Source: SIG710 sp045651985 (GTDB lineage: Bacteria; Bacillota; Clostridia; Oscillospirales; CAG-272). From it: 64,000 nucleotides of DNA. Below the pieces are notes generated by a model that did no database searches, was not told where the DNA came from, and saw only the letters and a list, made by a program, of their open reading frames with translations. The DNA lies in assembly GCA_045651985.1 (NCBI GenBank), contig JAZRTK010000024.1, positions 54,433-118,432 on the forward strand. The letters run 5' to 3'. Shown here piece after piece: positions 34,393-43,700 of this stretch (position 1 is the first letter of the stretch; every line of letters starts with the position of its first letter). The position numbers were made by a program, and so were the translations under genes.

Positions 34393-35222
34393 ATTACAAC
34401 CTTTGAGATATCGTAGCAATAAATGAGTATCATAAGGATAGTAGCAACGGGAAGAACCGAATCAAAGCGGTCAAGAACACCGCCGTGTCCGGCGAAAAGA
34501 TTTCCGTAGTCCTTGATTCCGTACTCGCGCTTGATAAATGATGCGGAAAGATCGCCAACCTGAGAGACCACCGATACAACAAGTCCAAACACGGTAAGCG
34601 CTACCACGTTAAGTTCAGCAAGTCCGAATTTTTCAAGCAGGAGCGCGTAGACCATATATGAAAGTGCGCAGAAAAGGATTCCTGCCACGCAACCCTCAAC
34701 GGTCTTTTTGGGGGATACCTCGGGGATAAGCTTGTGACGTCCGAATGCTCGTCCGAAGAAATAAGCAAAGGAGTCGGATATCCAGGGACCGAGGAACGCC
34801 AAAAGGAAGATATACTTACCTTGGGGCGCATCGCGGAGAAGTATAAGAGAGGAAAATCCCGTATTTACGTACAGGCAACAAAAAAATGCCTCCGCAACCT
34901 GTTCAAGCTTGATCGTTCCCTTTGACATGACCGCGAAAGCCATGAGATAGATAGCGTAAACGAAGTGAATGAAAATAGCCGAGCGGATATACACCGCGTC
35001 TTCGCTTCCAAGCCTCATAAGGAAAGGCAGCGCAGCCGAAATCACGATCTGAGGAATAGAAAACGCCCAATTCTGTAAAGTACCCAAGCATTTGAGCATT
35101 TCAAACGCAGCTATCGTTGAAAGAACAGCCATAGCGGCGGGAAAAACATAGGTATCCGAGAAATAAAGCACAGGAATAAAAAGCGCGACCGCGACAACGG
35201 CGGTTATTATTCTTTTAACCAT
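34389..35222 (-). CDS. cdsA: Phosphatidate cytidylyltransferase
   Basis: 277 residues, about eight membrane segments. CdsA makes CDP-diacylglycerol from phosphatidate and CTP, the branch point of phospholipid synthesis. Signatures SPKKTVEG and GDLSASFIKREYGIKDYG...GGVLDRFDS are intact. Sits between uppS and dxr in the envelope-lipid part of the cluster. Confidence 0.96.
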   Translation of the reverse strand: MVKRIITAVVAVALFIPVLYFSDTYVFPAAMAVLSTIAAFEMLKCLGTLQNWAFSIPQIVISAALPFLMRLGSEDAVYIRSAIFIHFVYAIYLMAFAVMSKGTIKLEQVAEAFFCCLYVNTGFSSLILLRDAPQGKYIFLLAFLGPWISDSFAYFFGRAFGRHKLIPEVSPKKTVEGCVAGILFCALSYMVYALLLEKFGLAELNVVALTVFGLVVSVVSQVGDLSASFIKREYGIKDYGNLFAGHGGVLDRFDSVLPVATILMILIYCYDISKVVI

Positions 35223-35242
35223 TTCTTTGAAAATGTCCTTTC

Positions 35243-35947
35243 TTATACTTTTCCGTATCTTCTTTTTCTTTTTTCGTAAAACTCCACAACGATCGCTTCA
35301 ACGTCCTCTCTTGAAAGGTCGGGCCAAAGCACGTCGGTAAAATAAAACTCGCTGTACTGCGCCTGCCAGAGAAGGAAATTTGAAAGCCGCAGGTCGCCGC
35401 CCGTGCGGACGATAATATCGGGATCGGGGCAGTGGGCAGTATAGAGATTTGCGGAAATATCCGCCTCTGTTATTTCTTTCTTTCCCTGCTCTGCCAGTCT
35501 ATTGTAAGCATGAACAAGCTCAGCGCGGGAGCCGTAGTTCAGCGCAATATTCAAATTCAATTCGTAGTTTTTCGAAAGCTCCTCGACCTTTGAAACCTTC
35601 TCCTGAAGTTCAGGAGTAAGAACGCTCATGTCACCCAGAAAATTGTATTTTATCTTATTTATCTCCATCTCGTCCACACATTGGTCGAGATATTTTGAAA
35701 GAAGCTCCATTATGGAATCGACCTCTTTTCGGGGGCGTCCCCAATTTTCGGTAGAAAACGCGTAGACGGTGACGCACTTGATGCCCATATCATTACAGTA
35801 CCCAACTACGCGCCGAAAATTCTCGGCACCCACCTTATGACCGTATTCGCGGGGCATAAGCCGCTTTGTCGCCCAACGGCCGTTTCCGTCCATAATAAAG
35901 GCGATATGGCGCAAGCGCTCGTCCACCTTGATCTCGGTATTGCTCAT
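35243..35947 (-). CDS. uppS: Undecaprenyl diphosphate synthase
   Basis: 234 residues. UppS condenses IPP with FPP to the C55 lipid carrier for cell-wall precursors. The catalytic Asp is in FIMDGNGRWA; AFSTENWGRP and the C-terminal DVLWPDLSRED are conserved. The nearest AAAGGA is about 19 bases from the ATG, separated by a small GCC-TTCG-GGC hairpin that could bring it closer. Confidence 0.96.
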   Translation of the reverse strand: MSNTEIKVDERLRHIAFIMDGNGRWATKRLMPREYGHKVGAENFRRVVGYCNDMGIKCVTVYAFSTENWGRPRKEVDSIMELLSKYLDQCVDEMEINKIKYNFLGDMSVLTPELQEKVSKVEELSKNYELNLNIALNYGSRAELVHAYNRLAEQGKKEITEADISANLYTAHCPDPDIIVRTGGDLRLSNFLLWQAQYSEFYFTDVLWPDLSREDVEAIVVEFYEKRKRRYGKV

Positions 35948-35997
35948 AAAAACAAAACGCCCGAAGGCTTCCTTTCACGTTCTTTATCGTTAAATGA

Positions 35998-36015
35998 GGA
36001 GCCGACTTCGGCTCC
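35998..36015 (-). terminator. Hairpin between frr and uppS
   Basis: GGAGCCG (35998-36004) / CGGCTCC (36009-36015), four-base loop; on the minus strand only a weak T-rich stretch follows, so probably an attenuator or processing site within the cluster. Confidence 0.5.
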
Positions 36016-36035
36016 CCATCAAACTAAAATGCCGC

Positions 36036-36590
36036 TCAGATCGACATAACCTCTTTCTGTTTTGCAGCGGAAATAGTGTCGGCCAGCTTTGTATACTTAT
36101 CTGTAACGTCCTGAATCTCCTTTTCGGACGACTTCTGCTCGTCCTCGGTCATCGCTCCGTCCTTTTTGAGGTTCTTGCACTCGTCGTTTGCATCGCGGCG
36201 AATGTTACGGATAGCCACCTTGCACTCCTCAGCCATCTTCTGTATCTGCTTTGCAAGATCCTTTCTGCGCTCCTCGGTAAGCTGAGGAAAGATAAGACGG
36301 ATAGTCTCACCGTCATTGCTGGGAGTAATTCCAATGTCTGATGTAAGAATAGCCTTCTCTATAGCCTTGAGTGTCTGCTTGTCATAGGGCTTGATAGTGA
36401 GGGTTCTTGCGTCTGCAACTCTTACGTCTGCCATCTGCGCAACAGGCGTCATGGAGCCGTAATACTCAAAGGAAACTCTGTCAAGAACTCTTGCGTTTGC
36501 TTGGCTTGCGCGAATGGACGCAAGGTTATATTCAAGAGACTCGGTGGACTTCTTCATCTTTGCTTCAAGAGCTTTAATATCGTATTTCAT
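36036..36590 (-). CDS. frr: Ribosome recycling factor
   Basis: 184 residues, standard length. RRF with EF-G splits post-termination ribosomes. The three-helix bundle sequences IRASQANARVLDRV and FPQLTEERRKDLAKQIQKM and the C-terminal DEQKSSEKEIQDVTDKY are typical. Follows pyrH by 22 bp. Confidence 0.97.
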   Translation of the reverse strand: MKYDIKALEAKMKKSTESLEYNLASIRASQANARVLDRVSFEYYGSMTPVAQMADVRVADARTLTIKPYDKQTLKAIEKAILTSDIGITPSNDGETIRLIFPQLTEERRKDLAKQIQKMAEECKVAIRNIRRDANDECKNLKKDGAMTEDEQKSSEKEIQDVTDKYTKLADTISAAKQKEVMSI

Positions 36591-36612
36591 GATAGTTCCT
36601 CAACTTTCTATT

Positions 36613-37323
36613 TTAATTGTGAATTACTGTTCCAACGTTTTCACCCATGATAACGCGGTGAATATTCTTGGGGTCTTTGAGCGCAAAAGCGTAAAGACTG
36701 ATGTTGTTCTCCATGCAGAATGTGGTAGCGGTCATATCGAGCGCTTTGAGTTCCTTTTCCAAGATCTCCTTGTACGTGATCTCGTCGTAGCGTACAGCCG
36801 TCGGATCCTTTGCAGGGTCCGCGGAATAAATGCCGTCCACGTTCTTTGCCATAAGAATAATGTCCGCATTTATCTCTGCGGCACGGAGCACAGCCGCCGT
36901 GTCGGTTGAGAAGAAAGGACTTCCTAAGCCACCGCCAAAGATAACGACCTTACCCGCGTTTAACGCCGCGTCGGCGCCTCTTGCTGTGTACTGGTCTGCA
37001 AAAACGTTCATTTCAACCGCCGTCATTACCACAGCTTCAAGTCCCGCGTGCTCAAAAGCATCCTGCAAGGCAAGTGCATTGATAGTGGTGGCAAGCATTC
37101 CCATTTGGTCTGCGCGGACACGGTCCATATCGGTTCCCTGTCTGCCTCTCCAGATGTTTCCTGCTCCGACGATTACAGCGATCTGAGCGCCCTCGTCGTG
37201 ACATTCCTTTACAGTCGCAGCGACCTCTGCCACGAAATCGTGATTGAGAATACCGTCCGAGCCTGCGGCGAGTGCTTCGCCCGACAGCTTGAGAAGTATT
37301 CTCTTATATTTTGGTGTAGCCAT
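36613..37323 (-). CDS. pyrH: Uridylate kinase
   Basis: 236 residues from ATG 37323, which has CGGAGG 5 bases upstream; a GTG at 37356 is rejected. PyrH phosphorylates UMP to UDP. The amino-acid-kinase fold is seen in LLKLSGEALAA, VVGAGNIWRGRQG (here IVGAGNIWRG) and FGGGLGSPFFSTDTAA. First gene of the eight-gene minus-strand cluster; rpsB and tsf, which usually precede it, are not here. Confidence 0.97.
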   Translation of the reverse strand: MATPKYKRILLKLSGEALAAGSDGILNHDFVAEVAATVKECHDEGAQIAVIVGAGNIWRGRQGTDMDRVRADQMGMLATTINALALQDAFEHAGLEAVVMTAVEMNVFADQYTARGADAALNAGKVVIFGGGLGSPFFSTDTAAVLRAAEINADIILMAKNVDGIYSADPAKDPTAVRYDEITYKEILEKELKALDMTATTFCMENNISLYAFALKDPKNIHRVIMGENVGTVIHN

Positions 37324-37359
37324 TTCGTCCTCCGAGTCACAATGAAAATTCTTCACTCT

Positions 37360-37388
37360 ATTTTACCTTAAAATTCCCATTTTGTAAA
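37360..37388 (-). promoter_or_regulatory. Promoter of the pyrH-polC cluster
   Basis: Minus strand TTTACA (37388-37383), 17-bp spacer, TAAAAT (37365-37360). Confidence 0.7.
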
Positions 37389-37480
37389 TAGTAAATTTGC
37401 AAATTTACATACTTTTTCAAAAAAAGATATATATACAATATAAAAAATCAAAAAACCGGTTGAAAATATCAAAAATGCAA

Positions 37481-37509
37481 TTGAAAAAGAGAAAAATATA
37501 TTGTATAAT
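37481..37509 (+). promoter_or_regulatory. Promoter of uxuA
   Basis: TTGAAA (37481-37486), 17-bp spacer, TATAAT (37504-37509), 41 bp before the start codon. No obvious operator palindrome. Confidence 0.75.
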
Positions 37510-37550
37510 GTACTTGATGAAGATATTTCAAGCTAAAGAGGAGGAAAAAC

Positions 37551-38618
37551 ATGAAAATGACACTTCGCTGGTTCGGCACGGGTCACGATTCCGTCAAGCT
37601 GAGCCATATCAGACAAATTCCCGGTGTCAAGGGAGTTATCACAACACTTTACGACACAAAGCCCGGACAGGTTTGGTCACCCGAGGCAATATCCGCTCTC
37701 AAAAAGGAAGTTAACGACGCAGGACTTGAGATCAGCGGTATTGAAAGCGTTAATATTCACGACGATATCAAGATCGGTCTGCCCACACGGGACAAGTATA
37801 TCGAAAATTACATTCAGACACTTGAAAATCTGGGCAAAGCGGACATTCACATGGTCTGCTACAACTTCATGCCTGTTTTTGACTGGACCAGAACGGATCT
37901 TGCTAAAGCTCGTTCCGACGGCTCTACCGTTCTTGCGTACGACCAGTCCGTTGTCGACACCATTGACCCCCAGATCTTCTTTGACAACACCGACGCAAAC
38001 TCCAACGGCTTCGTAATGCCCGGATGGGAGCCCGAAAGACTTGCTCACGTCAAAGAGCTTTTCGAGGCTTACAAGGACGTAACGGCTGAAAAGCTGTTTG
38101 ACAATCTGGTGTATTTCCTGAAAGCTATCATGCCCGTATGCGACAAATATGACATCAACATGGCTATCCACCCCGACGATCCCGCATGGCCCGTTTTCAA
38201 CTTGCCCAGAATCATGACTTGCAAGGAAAACGTGCTCAAGCTTATGCAGGCTGTTGATAATCCCCACAATGGTATCACACTATGCACGGGATCCCTTGGC
38301 ACTTCCCTTTCAAACGACCTGCCCGACATCATTCGATCACTTCCCGGCAGAATTCATTTTGCGCACGTGAGAAATCTCCACCACTACGCACCCGGAGTAT
38401 TTGAAGAGGCAGCTCACCTGTCAGCTGACGGCTCCTTTGATATGTACGAAATAGTCAAAGCGCTCCACGACGTGGGATTTGACGGTCCTATCCGTCCCGA
38501 CCACGGAAGAACTCTCTGGGATGAAGTCTGCATGCCCGGTTACGGTCTGTACGATCGTGCCATGGGCGCTTGCTACATCAACGGTCTGTGGGAGGCAATT
38601 GAGAAAAACGCAAAATAA
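37551..38618 (+). CDS. uxuA: Mannonate dehydratase
   Basis: 355 residues. UxuA dehydrates D-mannonate to 2-keto-3-deoxygluconate in hexuronate (glucuronate) catabolism. Family signatures: RWFGTGHDSVKLSHIRQIPG at the start, CYNFMPVFDWTRTDL, MAIHPDDPAWPVFNLPRI and RPDHGRT. Strong GAGGAGGA site. No other uronate genes (uxaC, uxuB, kdg) are adjacent, so the pathway must be completed elsewhere. Confidence 0.96.
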   Translation: MKMTLRWFGTGHDSVKLSHIRQIPGVKGVITTLYDTKPGQVWSPEAISALKKEVNDAGLEISGIESVNIHDDIKIGLPTRDKYIENYIQTLENLGKADIHMVCYNFMPVFDWTRTDLAKARSDGSTVLAYDQSVVDTIDPQIFFDNTDANSNGFVMPGWEPERLAHVKELFEAYKDVTAEKLFDNLVYFLKAIMPVCDKYDINMAIHPDDPAWPVFNLPRIMTCKENVLKLMQAVDNPHNGITLCTGSLGTSLSNDLPDIIRSLPGRIHFAHVRNLHHYAPGVFEEAAHLSADGSFDMYEIVKALHDVGFDGPIRPDHGRTLWDEVCMPGYGLYDRAMGACYINGLWEAIEKNAK

Positions 38619-38642
38619 ATCCTCGAAAGGAATTTGACAAAA

Positions 38643-39434
38643 ATGAACAGCAAAAAGCTTGATATACTCAGAAGCAAAAAGGCTTTTATATGCGATATGG
38701 ACGGCGTGGTCTATCACGGAAACAAGGTACTTGACGGCGTTCACGATTTTATCGCGTGGCTCGTTGCAGAAAAAAAGGAATTTCTGTTCCTTACCAACAG
38801 CTCCGAGCGCACCCCGACCGAGCTTAGCCATAAGCTCTCCCGCATGGGTCTTGACGTTTCCCCCGAGCATTTTTACACCAGCGGTCAGTCAACTGCCGAG
38901 TTCGTAAAGAATCAGAAGCCCGGCTGCAGTGCTTACGTTATCGGTGAGGCGGGACTTGTAAACGCTCTTTACAACGAGGGTATCTACATGAACGACGTAA
39001 ACCCCGATTACGTTATCGTAGGCGAGACGAGAACCTACAATTTCGAGAAGATCGAAAAGGCTATTCAAATGGTAAACCGCGGTGCAAAGCTCATCGGCAC
39101 GAATCCCGACATTACAGGTCCTACCGAGCACGGAGTAATGCCCGCAACAGGCGCACTCATATCTCCTATTGAGCTGGCAACGGGTAAAAAGGCTTACTTC
39201 TTGGGCAAGCCCAATCCTCTCATGCTTCGCCACGCCATGAAGGTTCTCGGGCATCACAGCGCCGACACCGCCATGATCGGCGACCGCATGGACACCGACA
39301 TTATCACGGGTATCGAGTCAAACCTTATGACCGTGCTGGTGCTCAGCGGCATCACCAAGAACGAGGATATCAAGAATTTCCCATTTGTCCCCTCGATCAT
39401 CCTTAACGGCGTAGGAGACATTCCGAGAAAATAA
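38643..39434 (+). CDS. HAD-IIA hydrolase, NagD-like
   Basis: 263 residues from ATG 38643 (AAAGGAA 10 bases upstream; a TTG at 38634 is too close). Motif I DMDGVVYHG, TNSSERTP, lysine in LGKPNPLMLRHA and motif IV MIGDRMDTDIITG define the NagD/p-nitrophenylphosphatase group, which dephosphorylates sugar phosphates or nucleoside monophosphates. It shares the uxuA transcript (24-bp gap) and the terminator after it, suggesting a role in sugar-phosphate clearance; the true substrate is unknown. Confidence 0.87.
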   Translation: MNSKKLDILRSKKAFICDMDGVVYHGNKVLDGVHDFIAWLVAEKKEFLFLTNSSERTPTELSHKLSRMGLDVSPEHFYTSGQSTAEFVKNQKPGCSAYVIGEAGLVNALYNEGIYMNDVNPDYVIVGETRTYNFEKIEKAIQMVNRGAKLIGTNPDITGPTEHGVMPATGALISPIELATGKKAYFLGKPNPLMLRHAMKVLGHHSADTAMIGDRMDTDIITGIESNLMTVLVLSGITKNEDIKNFPFVPSIILNGVGDIPRK

Positions 39435-39511
39435 AAGAAGTCCTTCCACAAAAAATCATTTTCGGAGAAGCCCTGATCGGGTAAGTATTTTAATAAATTT
39501 CTTGACGTTGA

Positions 39512-39550
39512 AGCCCCCTGCTTCGGGATAACCGAAGCGGGGGGCTCTTT
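39512..39550 (+). terminator. Strong terminator after the uxuA unit
   Basis: 15-bp stem AGCCCCCTGCTTCGG (39512-39526) / CCGAAGCGGGGGGCT (39532-39546) with one wobble, then CTTTTC. Confidence 0.92.
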
Positions 39551-39552
39551 TC

Positions 39553-39580
39553 ACGGTTCTTCTCTTTCCGACATAAAATA
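39553..39580 (+). promoter_or_regulatory. Candidate mother-cell sigma-factor promoter of cotJ
   Basis: AC (39553-39554), 17-bp spacer, CATAAAATA (39572-39580), matching the SigK pattern AC/CATAnnnTA. In B. subtilis cotJ is SigE-dependent, so the assignment is tentative. Confidence 0.35.
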
Positions 39581-39584
39581 TAAT

Positions 39585-39601
39585 GATACGCCAAGCGTAT
39601 C
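39585..39601 (+). promoter_or_regulatory. Hairpin abutting the cotJA ribosome site
   Basis: Perfect 7-bp stem GATACGC / GCGTATC with a CAA loop; its 3' arm ends at the base before GGAAAGGAG. It may protect the mRNA 5' end or modulate initiation. Confidence 0.6.
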
Positions 39602-39617
39602 GGAAAGGAGAAACGGA

Positions 39618-39863
39618 ATGCAAGAAAATATGAGAAGACGTTATTCTGCACCCCAGGGATGCTCCTGCGGCAGATATAACGTCTCGCCACAACCTCGGCA
39701 GGAAGTCCCCACAAGACCCGACTGCCCTAACATGGTACTTGCAATGGCTTACGTTAAAAGTCAGCCATTTGTAAACCTTTATAATCCCTGCGACACATGG
39801 AAAAACGGCACGCTGTTTGCCGACCTCAACCTTCCCTACACAGGAGGAAGAACAAGATGCTGA
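39618..39863 (+). CDS. cotJA: Spore coat-associated protein CotJA
   Basis: 81 residues. The C-terminal half carries the CotJA pattern LAMAYVKSQPFVNLY...GTLFADLNLPYTG. The N-terminal part is Cys/Pro-rich (GCSCGRY, PQPRQEVPTRPDCPN). CotJA is needed for incorporation of CotJC into the coat in B. subtilis. First gene of a compact three-gene operon; its stop overlaps cotJB by 7 bp. Confidence 0.92.
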   Translation: MQENMRRRYSAPQGCSCGRYNVSPQPRQEVPTRPDCPNMVLAMAYVKSQPFVNLYNPCDTWKNGTLFADLNLPYTGGRTRC

Positions 39864-40123
39864 CAAACGACGCAAGAGCAAGAAGAGCGGCGCTTGATGA
39901 GATAAGCAAGATCAGCTTTACCATCGACGAGCTGAGGCTTTATCTTGACACTCACCCCCATTGTAACGAGGCGCGCCAGATGATAGAGCACCATTGCGCT
40001 CACCGCGCAGGATTGATCGAAGAATATACCGCAAAATTCGGACCCGTCAGAGCATATAAGCCGGGCACCGGAAACTGCTGGACCTGGAACGAGGGTCCTA
40101 TGCCATGGGAAGGAGACTGCTGA
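39857..40123 (+). CDS. cotJB: Spore coat protein CotJB
   Basis: 88 residues from ATG 39857, which has CAGGAGGAAG 8 bases upstream; an in-frame ATG at 39797 would give an N-terminal extension overlapping cotJA and is rejected. Family features: SFTIDELRLYLDTHP, a histidine/cysteine-rich middle (IEHHCAH) and WTWNEGPMPWEG at the end. Function beyond coat assembly is unknown. Confidence 0.92.
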   Translation: MLTNDARARRAALDEISKISFTIDELRLYLDTHPHCNEARQMIEHHCAHRAGLIEEYTAKFGPVRAYKPGTGNCWTWNEGPMPWEGDC

Positions 40124-40124
40124 T

Positions 40125-40724
40125 ATGTGGGAATACGAAAAGAGACTTCAATATCCCGTTAAGATAAAGAACCCCGACGCGAGAGCCGCAAAAGTCATAA
40201 TCTCTCAGTACGGCGGTCCCGACGGAGAGCTTGGCGCGTCCCTGCGCTATCTGTCCCAGCGATTTTCCATGCCCGACCCCAGAGTCGCGGGTCTGCTCAC
40301 CGACATTGGAACGGAAGAACTCGCCCACCTGGAGATCATCGGCGCGATCGTACGCCAGCTGACAGCCAATCTGTCGGTAGAGGAGATCAAGGCTCAGGGC
40401 TTTGGCGACTACTTCGTAGACCACACCGTGGGAGTATACCCCCAGGCGGCTGCAGGCGTTCCCTACACCGCCGCTTTCATGCAATCAAAGGGCGACCCCA
40501 TAACCGATCTGTTCGAGGATATGGGCGCAGAGCAAAAGGCGCGCACAACCTACGACAACATCTTAAAGCTTGTTGACGACCCCGACGTAATCGACCCCAT
40601 CCGCTTCCTGCGCCAGCGCGAGATCGTACACTTCCAGAGATTCGGCGAAGCTCTCGGAATGGTACGCGATAAGCTGGATTCAAAAAATTATTATCAGTAC
40701 AACCCCGCGTTCCCAAAAAGATAA
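40125..40724 (+). CDS. cotJC: Spore coat protein CotJC, manganese-catalase family
   Basis: 199 residues. Ferritin-like four-helix protein of the Mn-catalase family; candidate metal ligands occur in GELGAS, GTEELAHLE, GAEQKARTTY and REIVHFQRF. It may detoxify peroxide in the forming coat. It starts one base after the cotJB stop, with GAAGGAG upstream. Confidence 0.95.
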   Translation: MWEYEKRLQYPVKIKNPDARAAKVIISQYGGPDGELGASLRYLSQRFSMPDPRVAGLLTDIGTEELAHLEIIGAIVRQLTANLSVEEIKAQGFGDYFVDHTVGVYPQAAAGVPYTAAFMQSKGDPITDLFEDMGAEQKARTTYDNILKLVDDPDVIDPIRFLRQREIVHFQRFGEALGMVRDKLDSKNYYQYNPAFPKR

Positions 40725-40729
40725 AAACA

Positions 40730-40762
40730 CAGCCGTCACGCTTTGCGTGGCGGCTGATTTTT
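40730..40762 (+). terminator. Terminator of the cotJ operon
   Basis: CAGCCGTCACGC (40730-40741) / GCGTGGCGGCTG (40745-40756), one wobble, TTT loop, then ATTTTTAA. Confidence 0.9.
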
Positions 40763-40774
40763 AAAAATAAATTT

Positions 40775-43700
40775 TTATTTTTCTTTATTTCTGTCGTAGA
40801 TTCCAACGACCACAACGCACACCGCCAGGATTCCCACAAGGACGATCACAAACTCGTAATCGGGAGTTTTCTCATTCTCGCCTGTAGAAATGTTCGCATG
40901 GTGTCCCGCTTGCGCCCTTGCCTTTTCTATCGACTCTGACAGTTCTTTATCGGTCATATTTTCGCTCAAAACAGACACGCTCGACATCCTGAAATCATAG
41001 TTGTCGCTCACGCCCTCAAGAGCGCTTACGCAGATGCTTACAGAATCTATGGTTTCAGCCACAGAACTTATATCAACTGTAAACCTGTTTTTTATACCGC
41101 CCGTAAAAATATCCGAGGCTTCAAGAACGTTATTTCCGCTTCTCACGGTTATTATGACGGAATATTTCTCCGTCTCTGCCGATCCGACAGAAAAATCGAT
41201 GGCAATACACGGTGCCATGGAAAGATTCTCGGGATAGTCAAAATGATATGCCAGTTCGGAATGTCCGTCATAATTTTCCATGGATGCACAAAGGTACTTT
41301 TTACCCGAATCCATTGTCATGGAAAGTGTCAGACAGCCATCACCCGCAAACCAACCAAGTGTGCTGAAGGAGGAAGAAAAATCAAAAAGACTGTATCTTC
41401 CCGACGCCGAAACGTCTCCGTCATTTGACGTTTCACCATATGTTCTGACGGGAATTTTCGTCCCGTAAAATACCTCTGCCAATTCATCCCATTTTTCGAC
41501 GCCAAGCGTGTCAAGAACAAAATCCGACAGCCCTTCGTTTTTGATTTTTTCAGTATCAATATATTTAACAAGTTGAACGAGCTCCGAATCCTGCGTTCTG
41601 TTCGTGGATAGCAGAAAGGTCTCGCAATTTTCAGAGGCCAGCAGACTCATATACAGGTATACGTAAGCAGCCTTGAGCCGATCTTCGGACTCTGCAGGAT
41701 AGGGCGTCCACGAATAGATATATTTATTTCTCATCGATTTGTAAACTGCCGAAAGCTTGCTCATCATTCTTTCTATATGGGACAGGCGATCATCAAATTC
41801 CGTCCAATTATCCGAGGGAAAATAGGTCTGCGAGCTTTCAAGCATTACCGAAAAATCCAATCCGCCATTCTCGTGCAAACGATTGCACAGCGATGTGAGG
41901 AAAAGCTCCGGATCATAGTCGGAAATAACAGTTTCATCTATCGAAATCGGGACAATTATCCTTGAATCAGCCATAGAAATCGCGGCAGAAAGCGCAACAG
42001 TTTCCATTGTCAAGGCAACCTGATCGGCAAGGTCCGAAATCGAGTGGTATTGGCGTGTCAGATCAGCTGATCTTCCTATAATGTATCCATTAATGTGTCC
42101 GATTGTATGATCGGAATATCTTCCCGTCAGAAAATCTACTGCGGCAAACAAGCTCATCTTTGCCGCTTCATTTGCAACATCTATCGCAAAATATTGAACA
42201 TCATCTTCCGCTTTTGAAGCAAAAGGAAGCTCTGCCCCGTTTTCTCCTATAAGAAGTCGGAGGTACACGGAGCAACCTGCAACGCAAAGATTTTTCACCT
42301 GCTTATCAAGCGCGTGAATGTAGCCCGAATCAAAATACACGTGAGTGCTTCCGAGCGAATAGATGTATCCGCTTTTTTTCTCGGAAAACAGACGATCAAG
42401 ATAAACGTCAACGATAGACACGCCAACGCCCATGCCCGCAAAGCATGATACGTTGTCTCCGCAAAATCCTTTTATGCGGGATTTATCCGATTCGGTACTG
42501 TCGGGATTTTTATCTACGTGAAAAGGGGGAAGAATTTCAACGCAATCTTCTCCGTCAGACGCTACGACGGTGTACAATGAAAGCGCCGAAAGCTTGTCTT
42601 GTCTACCTGCATTGTAGGTCATTTTAAATTCAGATGACATCTTGGCACTCGCCACGGGCTTTTTGCCCGATTCCATGGCATTTTGCAGGGTTTCGGATAT
42701 TTCAAGTCGGTACAGATAAAGCGTGTATGAAGTATGCTTTATAAGAAAATCGTGAAATATTTTCCCCTTTACCGTAAGAGTGCCCTCACCTGCGTTGTAA
42801 GAACATTGAGAAATTTCTCCATAACGCTTTTGTGATGAAGATGGGTATATTTCGACCGCTTCGATTCCGTGAACTGTAATGCCGCCCGATCTGGCAACGT
42901 CAAACAGAAAAGCAAGCGAAACTATCTTTTCCGAATTTTCAAGCGGAACGATATACGAATTATTTTCAGAGGCGTTTTCAAGCGCTACGTTTACGGATTT
43001 TGTGTTCAGACTTCCGCTTGATTCATTCAAATAGCTATATCTGATCTCAAGCGTCCCCCCCACATTGCCCGTGGTAATAAACAGACGCAGATGATTCACC
43101 TTGCTTTGCGCAGTACGCAAAAACCTGCCCGAAAAGCCTGTTTTTTGCGTGCTGTCGACAATGAAAAATCCTTCATCGGTGTAAGTCGAATCGGGGGACA
43201 GTACGATATCGCCGAGGCTGAAATCTTGTGCATAAGTTCTGTCAATCTCTATGTAATAAGGTCCCGATATTGAGATCTTTCCTCCGCTGCTTTCTGAAAA
43301 AAACTCAAGAGAAAGCTCATTTATCTTGCGGTCAAATGAGAAAAATCCGATCTCAAATGACACAAGCTGGCGCGAATTTCCCTTTAAGGGCGCCGTACAG
43401 ACAAGCTGATCCGCGCCGTCTCCCAGGGTCAGTTTTACGGTGTATTCAACCTTTTCATCTGCAGCATACTGAACCACAAAGTACAGCTGTCCGATACGGG
43501 ACATATCAAGAGCTTCCTTTGGCGACGATATAAAAGCAGCTTTTTCCCTACCATCATTTGCTGCATTGACCGTCAGAAGATAAGACGGAAGATTTTTTAC
43601 GGTGGTTTTTGTTATTTTGTTCCCGTTTTTAGTCTGCCAATTGAGATTTGCCGTAGTCTCAACACTTTTACCGCGAAAATCCCCAAAGGTATTTTTCTGC

